Assembly (NCBI GenBank): GCA_947643165.1
Contig: CANRVB010000001.1
Location: forward strand, 124,001-188,000
Origin: an uncultured Porphyromonadaceae bacterium
GTDB taxonomy: Bacteria; Bacteroidota; Bacteroidia; Bacteroidales; Muribaculaceae
DNA length: 64,000 nt
Direction of reading: 5' to 3'
Position 1 is the first letter of the stretch. Each line of letters begins with the position of its first letter. Shown piece after piece: positions 8,935 to 18,046 of this stretch. The position numbers and the translations under genes are program-made. The notes beneath the pieces are model-generated. The model searched no databases, was not told the DNA's origin, and saw only the letters and a program-made list of their open reading frames with translations.

Positions 8935-9702
8935 ATGACTATTGACGAGATTAAAAGCCCCGAAAACCTGGTGTATGCCAAGCCGCGTCTCCTCAACGAC
9001 AGGCACATGCACTATTGCCCGGGCTGTAGCCACGGTGTCGTTCACCGTATCGTGGCTGAAGTACTCGAAGAAATGGGCCAGGACAACAACACTATCGCTG
9101 TAGCACCTGTCGGTTGTGCCGTCTTTGCCTACAACTATATCGACGTCGACTGGATCGAAGCCTCCCACGGACGTGCCCCAGCGGTCGCCACTGCAGCCAA
9201 ACGGCTCAACCCCGACCGGCTCGTGTTCACATACCAGGGCGACGGCGACCTCGCCGCTATCGGTACCGCCGAGACTATCCACGCCGCTAACCGTGGTGAG
9301 AACATCACCATCATCTTCATCAACAACGCTATCTACGGAATGACCGGTGGACAGATGGCCCCCACTACCCTCGAGGGCATGAAGACATCCACCACCCCTT
9401 ATGGCCGCCAGCCCGAGCTCAACGGCTACCCCCTCGTCATCACTCCATTGCTTGCCCAGCTCCCCGGAACATGCTACGTGACCCGTCAGGCCGTACACAC
9501 CCCCGCGGCAGTCGCCAAGGCTAAGAAAGCCATCAGGCGCGCTTTCCAGTCATCCCTCGACAAACGCGGCACAAGCATAGTCGAGATCGTCAGCACATGC
9601 AGCAGCGGATGGAAGCAGACACCCGAGAAAGCCAACCAATGGATGGTCGAGAACATGTTCCCCGCATATCCCCCGGGCGATCTCAAGAATTTCAAAGACT
9701 GA
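8935..9702 (+). CDS. korB: 2-oxoacid:ferredoxin oxidoreductase beta subunit (TPP-binding)
   Basis: 255 residues. It carries the thiamine-pyrophosphate motif GDGDLAAIG (102-110), closing at the Asn pair 130-131 in IFINNAIYGMTGGQ. The N-terminal CPGCSHG (28-34) and Cys61 are the conserved cysteines of the family. This is the catalytic half that binds TPP and the substrate carbonyl. It lies 27 bases after the alpha gene and 6 bases before the gamma gene, so the three are translated as a block. Confidence 0.9.
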   Translation: MTIDEIKSPENLVYAKPRLLNDRHMHYCPGCSHGVVHRIVAEVLEEMGQDNNTIAVAPVGCAVFAYNYIDVDWIEASHGRAPAVATAAKRLNPDRLVFTYQGDGDLAAIGTAETIHAANRGENITIIFINNAIYGMTGGQMAPTTLEGMKTSTTPYGRQPELNGYPLVITPLLAQLPGTCYVTRQAVHTPAAVAKAKKAIRRAFQSSLDKRGTSIVEIVSTCSSGWKQTPEKANQWMVENMFPAYPPGDLKNFKD

Positions 9703-9708
9703 ACCATC

Positions 9709-10245
9709 ATGAAAGAAGAAATTATTATTGCCGGTTTCGGAGGTCAGGGAGTACTCTCCATGGGAAAAATTCTGGCCTATGCCGGACTGATCGACAACCT
9801 CGAGGTCACATGGATGCCCTCCTATGGTCCCGAACAGCGTGGTGGTACCGCCAATGTCACTGTCATTCTTAGCGACGAGCCTATCAGCTCTCCCGTCCTC
9901 GACACCTACGACACCGCCGTTATTCTCAACCAGCAGAGCCTCGACAAGTTTGAATCGCGCGTCAAGCCCGGTGGAACCCTCATCTACGACTCCTACGGTA
10001 TTCACCACGCGCCTCAGCGCACCGACATCACTGTCAAGCGCATCGACGCTATGGAAGCCACCTTCGACCTCAAAAGCTCCAAAAGCTACAACATGGTTGT
10101 CTTGGGCGCGCTCCTCGCTATCAAGCCCATCATACCCGTCGAAAGCGTTTATGCTGCCCTGCGCAAGGTTATCCCCGAGCGTCACCACAACCTCCTCGGC
10201 GCTAACCACGAAGCCCTTGCTAAAGGTCGCGACCTCGTTTCCTGA
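9709..10245 (+). CDS. korC: 2-oxoacid:ferredoxin oxidoreductase gamma subunit
   Basis: 178 residues. The start EEIIIAGFGGQGVLSMGKIL is the glycine-rich signature of the gamma subunit (POR_N-like fold), and MPSYGPEQRGGTANVTVILS is the second conserved block, part of the CoA-binding side of the complex. It is the last gene of the delta-alpha-beta-gamma operon. No clear intrinsic terminator follows before the promoter of the next ferredoxin. Confidence 0.88.
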   Translation: MKEEIIIAGFGGQGVLSMGKILAYAGLIDNLEVTWMPSYGPEQRGGTANVTVILSDEPISSPVLDTYDTAVILNQQSLDKFESRVKPGGTLIYDSYGIHHAPQRTDITVKRIDAMEATFDLKSSKSYNMVVLGALLAIKPIIPVESVYAALRKVIPERHHNLLGANHEALAKGRDLVS

Positions 10246-10345
10246 CGACCCCATCAACCACCGTGACACGCTGTCTGTATAGCGTTATTCACCCGTTGTT
10301 GATAAATTTTTTCGAAAACATGCAGGTAGTTTGAAACAAATTTTC

Positions 10346-10353
10346 TACTTTTG
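10346..10353 (+). promoter_or_regulatory. -7 element of the small ferredoxin gene
   Basis: TACTTTTG fits TAnnTTTG. No TTTG at the usual distance. It would give a leader of about 100 bases, long for this genome. Confidence 0.45.
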
Positions 10354-10448
10354 CAGCGTTATAATGTAGCCGCATCCCTGCGGTTACATCTTTTGGAACT
10401 TAATTTCCAGCATTCGTAATATCCATTTTATCCAACAAATTAATTTAA

Positions 10449-10625
<177 letters not shown>

Positions 10626-10643
10626 TCGTCAACACGACCAGAT

Positions 10644-10693
10644 AAATCAATGTCGGTCCTGAGCCTTGCGCTTCGGACCGACATTGATTTTTT
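10644..10693 (+). terminator. Intrinsic terminator of the ferredoxin gene
   Basis: Perfect 16-base stem (10644-10659 with 10675-10690), 15-base loop, then a T run. Very strong. Confidence 0.9.
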
Positions 10694-10734
10694 ATACCTC
10701 CCGTCTATACCTCATGGTATGGACGGGAGGTATA
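10693..10734. terminator. Second long hairpin between convergent genes
   Basis: A stem of about 19 base pairs around the loop TCAT, with arms starting TATACCTCCCGTC and ending GACGGGAGGTATA. It directly follows the ferredoxin terminator and lies 20 bases past the stop of the convergent acyltransferase gene. Neither side has a proper T run, so its role as terminator for the minus-strand operon is only likely. Confidence 0.5.
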
Positions 10735-10753
10735 AAAACGTATACTTGTAGAT

Positions 10754-11911
10754 TCAGTCTACCAATCGCGAAGTCAATCGCGTTAGTTTGAACAGACGCG
10801 TCAGCACCGCTCCGCCGGCAAATGCCACCGCAAACGCCGACACAAGCCGCGCTATTATCGGCCAACCCGTCGCATCAAGCAGATCATACGCCACAAACAC
10901 AAATATATAGTGGCACAGATATATGCCGAATGTCAGACCCGCAAGCCTTCCGAGCCACCCTCCGCTGCCCAGTTTCAGTCTGCTGCACGCCGCAAACACC
11001 GGCAACGTCATCATCAGCACATTGATCGAGCAGAAATACCATATTATCTCCAGATAAGCGTAATTGCCCGGATAATAATTATTGAGCCATATATATCCGC
11101 CCGCTGTGATCAGATATCCCGCCGCGAACATCGGAATGAATATGGCCGCCATCTTCCCGCTCGACCACGTCAGTGGATACTTCACCAGATAATAGGCTAA
11201 AAGCACATAACCCGTGAAACCGCTCATATAGTAGAACGTACCGAACGGATTCCAGTCACAGACACCCAGTATTCCCATATTACCGTAATTGCCCGCATAT
11301 CCTGCGTATGGTGCCAGCAACTGCACATACGGCAGAAACAACGTCACTACCCATACCTTCAGCACCGTACGTATCTCCTTCCGCGACGCCCGTTCAAGCC
11401 ATGCGCCTATTATTGGCATCACCAGATATATTCCCACAAGCATATACAGATACCACAGCGGCACTGTATCGAAGTTGAAGTTGAATACAAACGTACTCAG
11501 CTTCTGCACCAGACCGCCCGACGTATACGCCGACGTATCAAGCAGAGGATTGCCGCTGCCCGGGCTCACATACACGAAATACAGATGCATCAGTATCGGC
11601 AGCGCCAGCGACCAGAATATCAGCGGAGGCAATATTCTTCCTATACGCCGCTTGTAAAATGTATTTACCGTTGTCCCCGGCTTCAGCGGAAGCAGCAACA
11701 CCGCCGTCATCATCACAAACAGCGGCACCGACGGCCGCACAAGGCTTCCGGACCACACTCCCGTCAGAAACGCATCCTTGTCCATATCAAACTGACCCGT
11801 GAAGGCGTCACACGAATGACTGAACACCACAGCCATACATGCTGCCACCCTCAGCAGATCAACCCATCCCAGACGCTCACGCCCGCCGGTTATAGTCCTC
11901 TCGTTTTCCAT
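10754..11911 (-). CDS. Acyltransferase 3 family membrane protein (OafA-like)
   Basis: 385 residues of an integral membrane acyltransferase. The start GWVDLLRVAACMAVVFSHSCDAF carries the conserved early His (in FSHS) used in catalysis by this family. The rest is about ten hydrophobic segments separated by short loops, with SFVRPSVPLFVMMT-like features in the second segment region. These enzymes O-acylate surface sugars or peptidoglycan. The substrate is unknown. It is the third gene of the pepT-miaA-acyltransferase minus operon, 24 bases after miaA. Alternative: a succinyl- or acetyl-transferase of exopolysaccharide. Confidence 0.8.
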   Translation of the reverse strand: MENERTITGGRERLGWVDLLRVAACMAVVFSHSCDAFTGQFDMDKDAFLTGVWSGSLVRPSVPLFVMMTAVLLLPLKPGTTVNTFYKRRIGRILPPLIFWSLALPILMHLYFVYVSPGSGNPLLDTSAYTSGGLVQKLSTFVFNFNFDTVPLWYLYMLVGIYLVMPIIGAWLERASRKEIRTVLKVWVVTLFLPYVQLLAPYAGYAGNYGNMGILGVCDWNPFGTFYYMSGFTGYVLLAYYLVKYPLTWSSGKMAAIFIPMFAAGYLITAGGYIWLNNYYPGNYAYLEIIWYFCSINVLMMTLPVFAACSRLKLGSGGWLGRLAGLTFGIYLCHYIFVFVAYDLLDATGWPIIARLVSAFAVAFAGGAVLTRLFKLTRLTSRLVD

Positions 11912-11935
11912 TACTCATTACTGTTCTTCTGTTCA

Positions 11936-12856
11936 TTACTCTGTTTCATTCGCCCGCACTATCTCCATAGCCTCCTCTGTGGCCGTTTGCGGTGACAGCA
12001 TCACCGTCTCCGCCACACTCGGGCGCTTCAGCCACGTCAGTTGCTTCTTCGCGTAGACACGCGTGTTTTTCTGTATCCTCGCCACTGCCGTCTCCCGGTC
12101 CATCAGTCCGTCAAACCATGCGAACATCTCCTTGTAGCCGACCGTGTTGAGCGAATTCAAAGCCCGTTGAGGATACACACGCCGTGCCTCTTCCTCAAGG
12201 CCGCTCGCCATCATCAGCTCCACACGCCGGTTTATCCTCCCGAACAGATCATCCCGCTCACGGTCTATAGCCAACCGTACCACATTGAACGGACGCTTCC
12301 GCCTCTCTCCCGTGCGGAGACTGCTGTAACTGCATCCCGACTCCAGGCATATCTCCAGCCCGTGTATCACACGCTTATGGTTGGAAGCATCCACCGTTCC
12401 GGCATATTCCGGATCCAGATCCATCAGTCGTGACATTACGGCCCCTATACCTTCCCGGTTGTACAGGTCGAGCACAAGCTGTCTTGTCTGGTCGGAAATT
12501 GTCGGCAGATCATCTATACCGTTGCACAGCGCATCGACATACATCATCGAACCTCCGCACACAACGGCCCTGCCACCCGATCGCCGGAATATGTCCGGCA
12601 ACAGCCTTAGGGCATCCTGCTCGAACAGCGAAGCCGAATAATACGAATCAAGCGGCAGTACGCCCACCAGATGATGGGGTACCGCCGCAAGTTCTTCTTC
12701 GGTCGGCTGAGCCGTCCCTATCGGTATATCGCGGTATATCTGTCGCGAATCAGCCGATATTATGTCACACCCAAGTCGCTGGGCCAGATCTACAGCCAGT
12801 CCGGTCTTTCCGGAGGCCGTGGCACCGGTCACCACTATGAGTGTCGGTGTCTTCAT
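11936..12856 (-). CDS. miaA: tRNA dimethylallyltransferase
   Basis: 306 residues. It adds dimethylallyl to N6 of A37 in tRNAs reading UNN codons. The P-loop is GATASGKT (11-18), followed by the signature [21 protein letters not shown], with Asp36-Tyr41 holding the catalytic Asp. [11 protein letters not shown] and the C-terminal region KKQLTWLKR bind tRNA. The gene overlaps the upstream pepT by four bases (ATGA). Bacteroidales often have two miaA paralogues; only one is seen here. Confidence 0.93.
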   Translation of the reverse strand: MKTPTLIVVTGATASGKTGLAVDLAQRLGCDIISADSRQIYRDIPIGTAQPTEEELAAVPHHLVGVLPLDSYYSASLFEQDALRLLPDIFRRSGGRAVVCGGSMMYVDALCNGIDDLPTISDQTRQLVLDLYNREGIGAVMSRLMDLDPEYAGTVDASNHKRVIHGLEICLESGCSYSSLRTGERRKRPFNVVRLAIDRERDDLFGRINRRVELMMASGLEEEARRVYPQRALNSLNTVGYKEMFAWFDGLMDRETAVARIQKNTRVYAKKQLTWLKRPSVAETVMLSPQTATEEAMEIVRANETE

Positions 12857-14094
12857 TTACGCTCCGCTGCAATCTCCGCTATGCGGGCAACTACCATCAT
12901 GGCCTTCTCCATCGATGGTATGGGCACAAACTCATAACGGCCATGGAAGTTCAGACCACCGGCAAATATATTCGGGCACGGAAGTCCTTTGAACGACAGC
13001 TGCGCTCCGTCTGTACCGCCGCGTATGGGTACGACCTTGGGCACTACATCGCTGCGGCGCATGGCTTCCTCGGCTATGTCTATGATATGCATCACCGGTT
13101 CTATCTTCTCTCTCATGTTGTAGTACTGATCCTTGATATCGATCTCCGCGACTCCCGGAAACTCATTGTTGATCTTGCGGGTCAGATGCTCGAGCTCCTT
13201 CTTCCGGCGCTCGAAACGGTCACGGTCATGATCTCTGATTATATAGGTCAGAACAGTCTTCTCTACCGTACCCTCTATTGAGTTCAGATGATAGAATCCC
13301 TCATAACCCTCCGTATGCTCCGGTGTTTCCCAGCGCGGAAGCATGATGATGAACTGGTTGGCTATACGGATCGAGTTGACCATCTTGTGCTTTGCATATC
13401 CCGGATGCACATTGCGGCCGTTGAATGTCACCTTGGCCACGGCTGCATTGAAGTTTTCAAACTCAAGCTCGCCTATCTCGCCGCCGTCCATGGTATAGGC
13501 CCAGTCAGCGCCAAAGCGCTCCACATCAAATTTGTGCGCACCCTGGCCTATCTCCTCGTCCGGATTGAATGCTATGCGTATCTTGCCGTGCTTCACCTCC
13601 GGATGCTCCTGAAGCCATACCACTGCGCTGACTATTTCGGCTATACCGGCCTTGTCATCTGCGCCCAGCAGTGTGTTGCCGTCTGTCACTATCAGATCCT
13701 GGCCTACATAGTGCTTCAGCTCTGGAAACTCCGATGGCGACAGCACTATTCCCTTGTCTTGGTTCAGGACTATATCTCCGCCGTCATATTTCTCTACTAT
13801 GCGGGGCGACACATGCCTGCCCGACATATCGGGACTTGTGTCAAGATGAGCTATGAAGCCGACTGTCGGCACACTCTTCTCATCTGTTCCATCAGGAAGA
13901 TTGGCCGGAAGGGTTGCCATCAGATAGCCATTTTCATCAAGGCTGATTTCAGTAAGACCAAGTTCGGCCAGCTCCTTCTCGAGATGCTGGGCGAATATCA
14001 TCTGACCCGGGGTCGACGGTGTCAGGTTTGTCAGTTCGTCACTCTGTGTGTCGAACTTGACATACTGTAGGAAACGGTCTACAACAGTAGTCAT
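12853..14094 (-). CDS. pepT: Peptidase T (tripeptide aminopeptidase)
   Basis: 413 residues of the M20 zinc peptidase family. Metal-binding motifs are [22 protein letters not shown] and [13 protein letters not shown], with the catalytic Glu in [20 protein letters not shown] holds the C-terminal ligand region. It removes the N-terminal residue from tripeptides in the cytosol. It is the first gene of the operon with miaA and an acyltransferase, with a clear promoter about 60 bases upstream. Confidence 0.93.
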   Translation of the reverse strand: MTTVVDRFLQYVKFDTQSDELTNLTPSTPGQMIFAQHLEKELAELGLTEISLDENGYLMATLPANLPDGTDEKSVPTVGFIAHLDTSPDMSGRHVSPRIVEKYDGGDIVLNQDKGIVLSPSEFPELKHYVGQDLIVTDGNTLLGADDKAGIAEIVSAVVWLQEHPEVKHGKIRIAFNPDEEIGQGAHKFDVERFGADWAYTMDGGEIGELEFENFNAAVAKVTFNGRNVHPGYAKHKMVNSIRIANQFIIMLPRWETPEHTEGYEGFYHLNSIEGTVEKTVLTYIIRDHDRDRFERRKKELEHLTRKINNEFPGVAEIDIKDQYYNMREKIEPVMHIIDIAEEAMRRSDVVPKVVPIRGGTDGAQLSFKGLPCPNIFAGGLNFHGRYEFVPIPSMEKAMMVVARIAEIAAERK

Positions 14095-14151
14095 TATATC
14101 GGGATTGTTATATTAAGATTATCGGGACGCACTATGCCTGCCCTCTCCTTG

Positions 14152-14183
14152 CAAAGTTACACATAATTGGCGTACCGAGCAAA
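14152..14183 (-). promoter_or_regulatory. Promoter of pepT-miaA-acyltransferase
   Basis: Minus strand TTTG (14183-14180), 20-base spacer, TAACTTTG (14159-14152). A full consensus match; the leader is about 50 bases. Confidence 0.75.
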
Positions 14184-14191
14184 TAGGTCAT

Positions 14192-15298
14192 TCACAACTT
14201 CAATGGCTCATACTTCATTCCGAAAGCATCGGCCACAGCCTTATATGTTATCTTGCCGTCCGCTATGTTCACTCCTTCGGCCAGGACCCCATCACGGCGG
14301 CACGCTTCCTCCCATCCGAGATCGGCTATCCTCACCGCATATGGCAGTGTGGCATTCGTAAGCGCACGTGTCGATGTCTGTGGAACAGCACCGGGTATGT
14401 TCGCCACCGCATAATGGATTACACCGTCCACCTCATACACCGGATCCGCATGGGTTGTCGGAACTGATGTCTCGAAACATCCGCCCTGGTCTATGGCCAC
14501 GTCTACCAATACGGTTCCCGGCTTCATCAACGGCAGCATCTCCTTAGTGACCAGACGCGGCGCCTTCGCTCCGGGTATCAGTACAGACCCTATCACCAGA
14601 TCCACATCCAGCAGCTCCTGCTCTATGTTGTGTGCCGACGAATAGAGTGTTTTCACATTTTTAGGCATCGTCTCCGCCACATGGCGCAGCGTCGGCAGCG
14701 ATATATCGGTTATTGTGACATCAGCTCCCAGTCCGGCTGCCATAAGTGCCGCGTTGCGGCCCACTACGCCCGCACCGAGCACAAGCACCTTCGCCGGCTT
14801 CACGCCCGGAACGCCCCCGAGCAGCACTCCCTTGCCCCCTTGGGGCTTCTCGAGAAAACGGGCACCCTCCTGCACCGACATCCGGCCCGCCACCTCGCTC
14901 ATCGGTATCAGCAGCGGTAGTGTTCCGTTCGGAAGACGCACCGTCTCATAAGCGATACACACCGCTCCCGACGCAAGCATCGCCTCTGTCAGCTCAAGGT
15001 CGCAGGCAAAGTGGAAATACGTGAACACGATCTGACCTTTTCTTATCAGATGATACTCTGCCTTCACCGGCTCCTTCACCTTCACTATCATCTCCGCTTT
15101 CCCATACACATCCTCTATGCTCGGTAGCAGCTTTCCGCCCACCGATGCATACTCATCGTCGCTGAACCCGCTTCCTATGCCTGCGGTCATCTGTACGTAA
15201 ACCGTATGGCCGTGATTCACAAGCTCTTTCACACCCGCCGGAGTCACCGAAACGCGGTTTTCATTGTTCTTGATCTCTTTTGGTATTCCAATAATCAT
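14192..15298 (-). CDS. ald: Alanine dehydrogenase
   Basis: 368 residues. It catalyses NAD-dependent interconversion of alanine and pyruvate plus ammonia. The N-terminal MIIGIPKEIKNNENRVSVTP is the family start, VKVKEPVKAEY carries the substrate-binding Lys, and FTYFHFA the catalytic His. VLVLGAGVVGRNAALMA is the Rossmann motif, and NIPGAVPQTSTRALTNATLPY the C-terminal signature. Length and motifs are normal. It stands alone on the minus strand; no good promoter was recognised in the 140 bases upstream. Confidence 0.93.
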   Translation of the reverse strand: MIIGIPKEIKNNENRVSVTPAGVKELVNHGHTVYVQMTAGIGSGFSDDEYASVGGKLLPSIEDVYGKAEMIVKVKEPVKAEYHLIRKGQIVFTYFHFACDLELTEAMLASGAVCIAYETVRLPNGTLPLLIPMSEVAGRMSVQEGARFLEKPQGGKGVLLGGVPGVKPAKVLVLGAGVVGRNAALMAAGLGADVTITDISLPTLRHVAETMPKNVKTLYSSAHNIEQELLDVDLVIGSVLIPGAKAPRLVTKEMLPLMKPGTVLVDVAIDQGGCFETSVPTTHADPVYEVDGVIHYAVANIPGAVPQTSTRALTNATLPYAVRIADLGWEEACRRDGVLAEGVNIADGKITYKAVADAFGMKYEPLKL

Positions 15299-15382
15299 GA
15301 TGGCAATAGATTTTTAGGTAATATATTGATTTATAGTCGGAAACGCTGTTGGCGCGGATTTAGACCCGCGGATCTATAAAGG

Positions 15383-15427
15383 AACCATGCCGCAACCACC
15401 TGTTTTCCAGATGATTACAGCATGGTT
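15383..15427 (-). terminator. Possible terminator of the phosphodiesterase gene
   Basis: Arms AACCATGC (15383-15390) and GCATGGTT (15420-15427) enclose an inner weaker stem. On the minus strand the hairpin is followed by CCTTTAT, a weak T tract, just past the stop at 15440. Confidence 0.4.
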
Positions 15428-15439
15428 TTTACTCTTATT

Positions 15440-16366
15440 TTAGTTGAAAGCCGATTTTACTGGCTCTCCTGTCCAGATCGAATCTGGCTCTACACCAAGT
15501 ATATACGCTATTGTCGGTGTAATGTCCGGCGACATCACCAGCTCCGTAATTTTATATCCCCCCTTCACTCCTTTGCCTGAAATAACCAGGGGTGAAAGCA
15601 TCTCTGACATAGTCGTTCCACCATGTCTTGTCTCGATTCCTCCATGGTCCGCACTGAGCACGAAAACAGTCTCGTCAAGTATGCCTGCCTCTTCCACAGA
15701 CTTCACTATATCAGCGATATAGCCATCGACTTTGTTCATCATGTCGTAATACTCCGGCGACCCCCAGCCGATATCATGACCCGGGTGGTCAGGACGATCG
15801 AACACGATAGCCACAAGCTCCGGCTTGTTCTGCTTGATGTAGTCGCCCGACACCTTCGCAAGGTTCTCAAGATCAGGCTCTTCGAAGTGATCCAGAGAGA
15901 GTGTGTCGACCAGATGTTTTATGCCGTCCCACTCCGCGAACAGAGCAAGATTAGCGTCAGGATGCTGATTACGAACCACTTGGAAGATAGTCGGCATTAT
16001 ACCGTTCTTCTTCACGGCACCTGTAGGTTGCTCCATATCAGGCGTTTTTGATCCCCATGTAAGATATCCGTGAACCTCTGTCGGAACACCCATAAAGATT
16101 GATGCCCAGTTGATTGCGCTGGCCGAAGGAAGCACGCTGCGCTTCTCCAGAGTCAGGGCTCCATTATCGGCCAATCCCTTGATAGTCGGAATATTAGATT
16201 CCTCATAGGTGTTGGCGGCCCAGCCATCCAAACCGATAAACACAACGTGCTTTGCAATAGGTTCACGTCCTTCGGTCTCGCCCACAGGAGCATTGCCCGT
16301 GCACGATCCAAATGACAACGCGGCCAACGCCACCAATGCCATCTGCGTAAATACTCTCAGTCTCAT
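15440..16366 (-). CDS. Exported type I phosphodiesterase/nucleotide pyrophosphatase-like lipoprotein
   Basis: 308 residues of the alkaline-phosphatase superfamily. A lipoprotein signal ends in LSFGSC. Metal and nucleophile motifs are FIGLDGWAA (first Asp), LPSASAINWASIFMG (nucleophile region, with Ser where many relatives have Thr), FDRPDHPGHDIGWGS (Asp/His ligands) and SADHGGIETRHGG (last ligands). These fit the ectonucleotide pyrophosphatase/autotaxin fold, in a short secreted form common in Bacteroidetes. Expected to hydrolyse phosphodiester or phosphate ester bonds in the periplasm. The substrate is unknown. Confidence 0.83.
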   Translation of the reverse strand: MRLRVFTQMALVALAALSFGSCTGNAPVGETEGREPIAKHVVFIGLDGWAANTYEESNIPTIKGLADNGALTLEKRSVLPSASAINWASIFMGVPTEVHGYLTWGSKTPDMEQPTGAVKKNGIMPTIFQVVRNQHPDANLALFAEWDGIKHLVDTLSLDHFEEPDLENLAKVSGDYIKQNKPELVAIVFDRPDHPGHDIGWGSPEYYDMMNKVDGYIADIVKSVEEAGILDETVFVLSADHGGIETRHGGTTMSEMLSPLVISGKGVKGGYKITELVMSPDITPTIAYILGVEPDSIWTGEPVKSAFN

Positions 16367-16485
16367 TGCTAAATAGATAAAATGTTGATTGGTTGATTTT
16401 GTAAATTTAGCAGTTTAGAGAGCAAATCGCAAGAATGACCGAGTGTTTTTTTTATTTTTAACCTTTCAGATCAATATGCATGGAC

Positions 16486-17157
16486 TTACTTCTGCGCCAT
16501 TGATGCAGCCAAGCCATTTGCATATTCTATACCGCGGGTAGCGGCCACTATAGCGAACGCAAAAGGATATGCAGCCCCATCGCCGGAAGCTGTTATGAGT
16601 CGCGGATGAGAAACGACCTGTCGGCACGTCATGTGAGCCTTAGGGCACTGCTCAGCATAACATGAATCGCATGTAGCATCCTGACCGTCAAGGATTCCCA
16701 GCGGGTAAAGCACCAGTGCAGGCGATGCACCGATCGCAGCCACCTTACCACCCGAGCGGTAGTAATCGGCTATCAAGTCGCCCAATGTAGTGCCTGAGCT
16801 GAGATTTTCCGAGCCTGAGATACCATCGCTTACAATCAGCCAGTCAGCGTCGCCGGGAGTGAACTTGTCGATAGTCATGTCAGCTGTAACCACATGCCCG
16901 TCCGAGCTCTTCACATTGCTGTCGGCACTGACCGACACTGTCTTGACATTCATATCGGCCCGGCGGAGCACATCTACCGGAACAAGAGCTTCGGATTCAT
17001 CAAATCCGTCAGCCAGAAGGACATACGAAGTCGGTACTTGGCGAGAGGACGAACTATTACCGGGTGCGCCGGGCTTTGATGCGTTAATCTGAAATGTCGC
17101 AGCTATCGCCAGAAATAATGTAGCGGCAAAAGAAACCAATTTGTGCTGTTTGAACAT
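16486..17157 (-). CDS. Exported DJ-1/PfpI-family protein lacking the nucleophilic cysteine
   Basis: 223 residues. A signal peptide (about 1-26) precedes a DJ-1/PfpI domain. Strand 1 is YVLLADGFDESEALVPVDVLRRA, with Glu56 at the conserved position that contacts the active Cys in DJ-1. The nucleophile elbow reads AAIGASPALVL (140-150), so Gly143 replaces the usual Cys. The C-terminal VSHPRLITASGDGAAYPFAFAI matches the end of the fold. Four cysteines sit instead near 160-180 (DATCDSCYAEQCPKAHMTC), perhaps a disulfide or metal site. Family glyoxalase, deglycase or protease activity is therefore unlikely; a binding or sensor role is inference. Confidence 0.8.
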   Translation of the reverse strand: MFKQHKLVSFAATLFLAIAATFQINASKPGAPGNSSSSRQVPTSYVLLADGFDESEALVPVDVLRRADMNVKTVSVSADSNVKSSDGHVVTADMTIDKFTPGDADWLIVSDGISGSENLSSGTTLGDLIADYYRSGGKVAAIGASPALVLYPLGILDGQDATCDSCYAEQCPKAHMTCRQVVSHPRLITASGDGAAYPFAFAIVAATRGIEYANGLAASMAQK

Positions 17158-17240
17158 AATGCGGTGTGTTGAGTATGTGTTTGTTATTCAAGACCTAAAC
17201 AAGGGTCTGACAATACAACATCAAATACCGCACTATTGTT

Positions 17241-18035
17241 TCAGAAAACGGCAACAGCCGCAATCGCAGCTCCATCGGCCGACACCTGCGGTATGATGGA
17301 AAACTGCCGCCCTTCAGAATGGCGTGCTGTGGTGGATCCTTTATCCAGATTGAATAACCGCCGTTCCCAGGGCAAGAGCCACATGGCTATGCGTGTACTC
17401 AGTATGCCTATGCCTGCTCCTGCCATGCAGTCCGTCAGCCAATGGTGACGACCGGCAAGACGCATTGCAGCCACGCTTGTAGCCAACGCATAAGCACCTG
17501 CACCATAAGCAGTTCCATAAGCAATACGACACAACTCAGCTCCGGCGAACGCTGTTGCGGTATGGCCTGACGGGAATGAGTGACAGTCACTCATATCGGG
17601 ACGCGAACGTCCGGCTATCCGCTTGAAAGGCTGAGTTATAGCTTCAAGAACAACAAACGATGTAGCTGCAAGCAAAACCCTGTCGGCCAATCTATAACCG
17701 GACGGTATGCCTACACACCCAAGTCCAATGCCGGCAGCCAGAGGCACGAACTCAAGATAATCGGCCGAATGCCATTGATGTGATGATCCCATCGCATGAT
17801 CGACGGAACGGTCGATATGCTTACGGAACCATCCATTAGATGCGCAAAATCCGCCTACGGCAATCAAAGCGGCAGGGACTATAAGCTGGTCAGAATTAAA
17901 ATGATATGATGGTAATGAATCCGCCGATAAAGAATTGGCGGATGCATCCGCAGGCTTTCCAGCCGCCGGTAATGCTTCCGCCAATACCAATATCATGCAG
18001 ATCACGGCCACCACATACCTTTGAATCGGGGCCAT
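17241..18035 (-). CDS. PAP2-family lipid phosphatase
   Basis: 264 residues with an N-terminal signal or membrane segment and several later hydrophobic helices. The three phosphatase motifs are complete: K138 to RSRP (143-146), PSGHT (155-159) and R192 to HHWLTD (197-202). Such enzymes remove phosphate from undecaprenyl pyrophosphate, phosphatidic acid, phosphatidylglycerol phosphate or lipid A. The active site would face the periplasm. It sits 11 bases after the glmM stop on the same strand, so it may be read through from glmM. Confidence 0.85.
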   Translation of the reverse strand: MAPIQRYVVAVICMILVLAEALPAAGKPADASANSLSADSLPSYHFNSDQLIVPAALIAVGGFCASNGWFRKHIDRSVDHAMGSSHQWHSADYLEFVPLAAGIGLGCVGIPSGYRLADRVLLAATSFVVLEAITQPFKRIAGRSRPDMSDCHSFPSGHTATAFAGAELCRIAYGTAYGAGAYALATSVAAMRLAGRHHWLTDCMAGAGIGILSTRIAMWLLPWERRLFNLDKGSTTARHSEGRQFSIIPQVSADGAAIAAVAVF

Positions 18036-18046
18036 GTCGAAATGTA

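Noticed and set aside
8446-9498. Minus-strand frame of 350 codons opposite korA and korB
   Set aside because: It lies fully within two well-supported genes and has an anti-sense composition (Val, Gly, Asp, Glu runs).
10281-10289. TTATTCACC as a DnaA box near a skew change
   Set aside because: A single imperfect match without a cluster or AT-rich unwinding repeats is not evidence of an origin.
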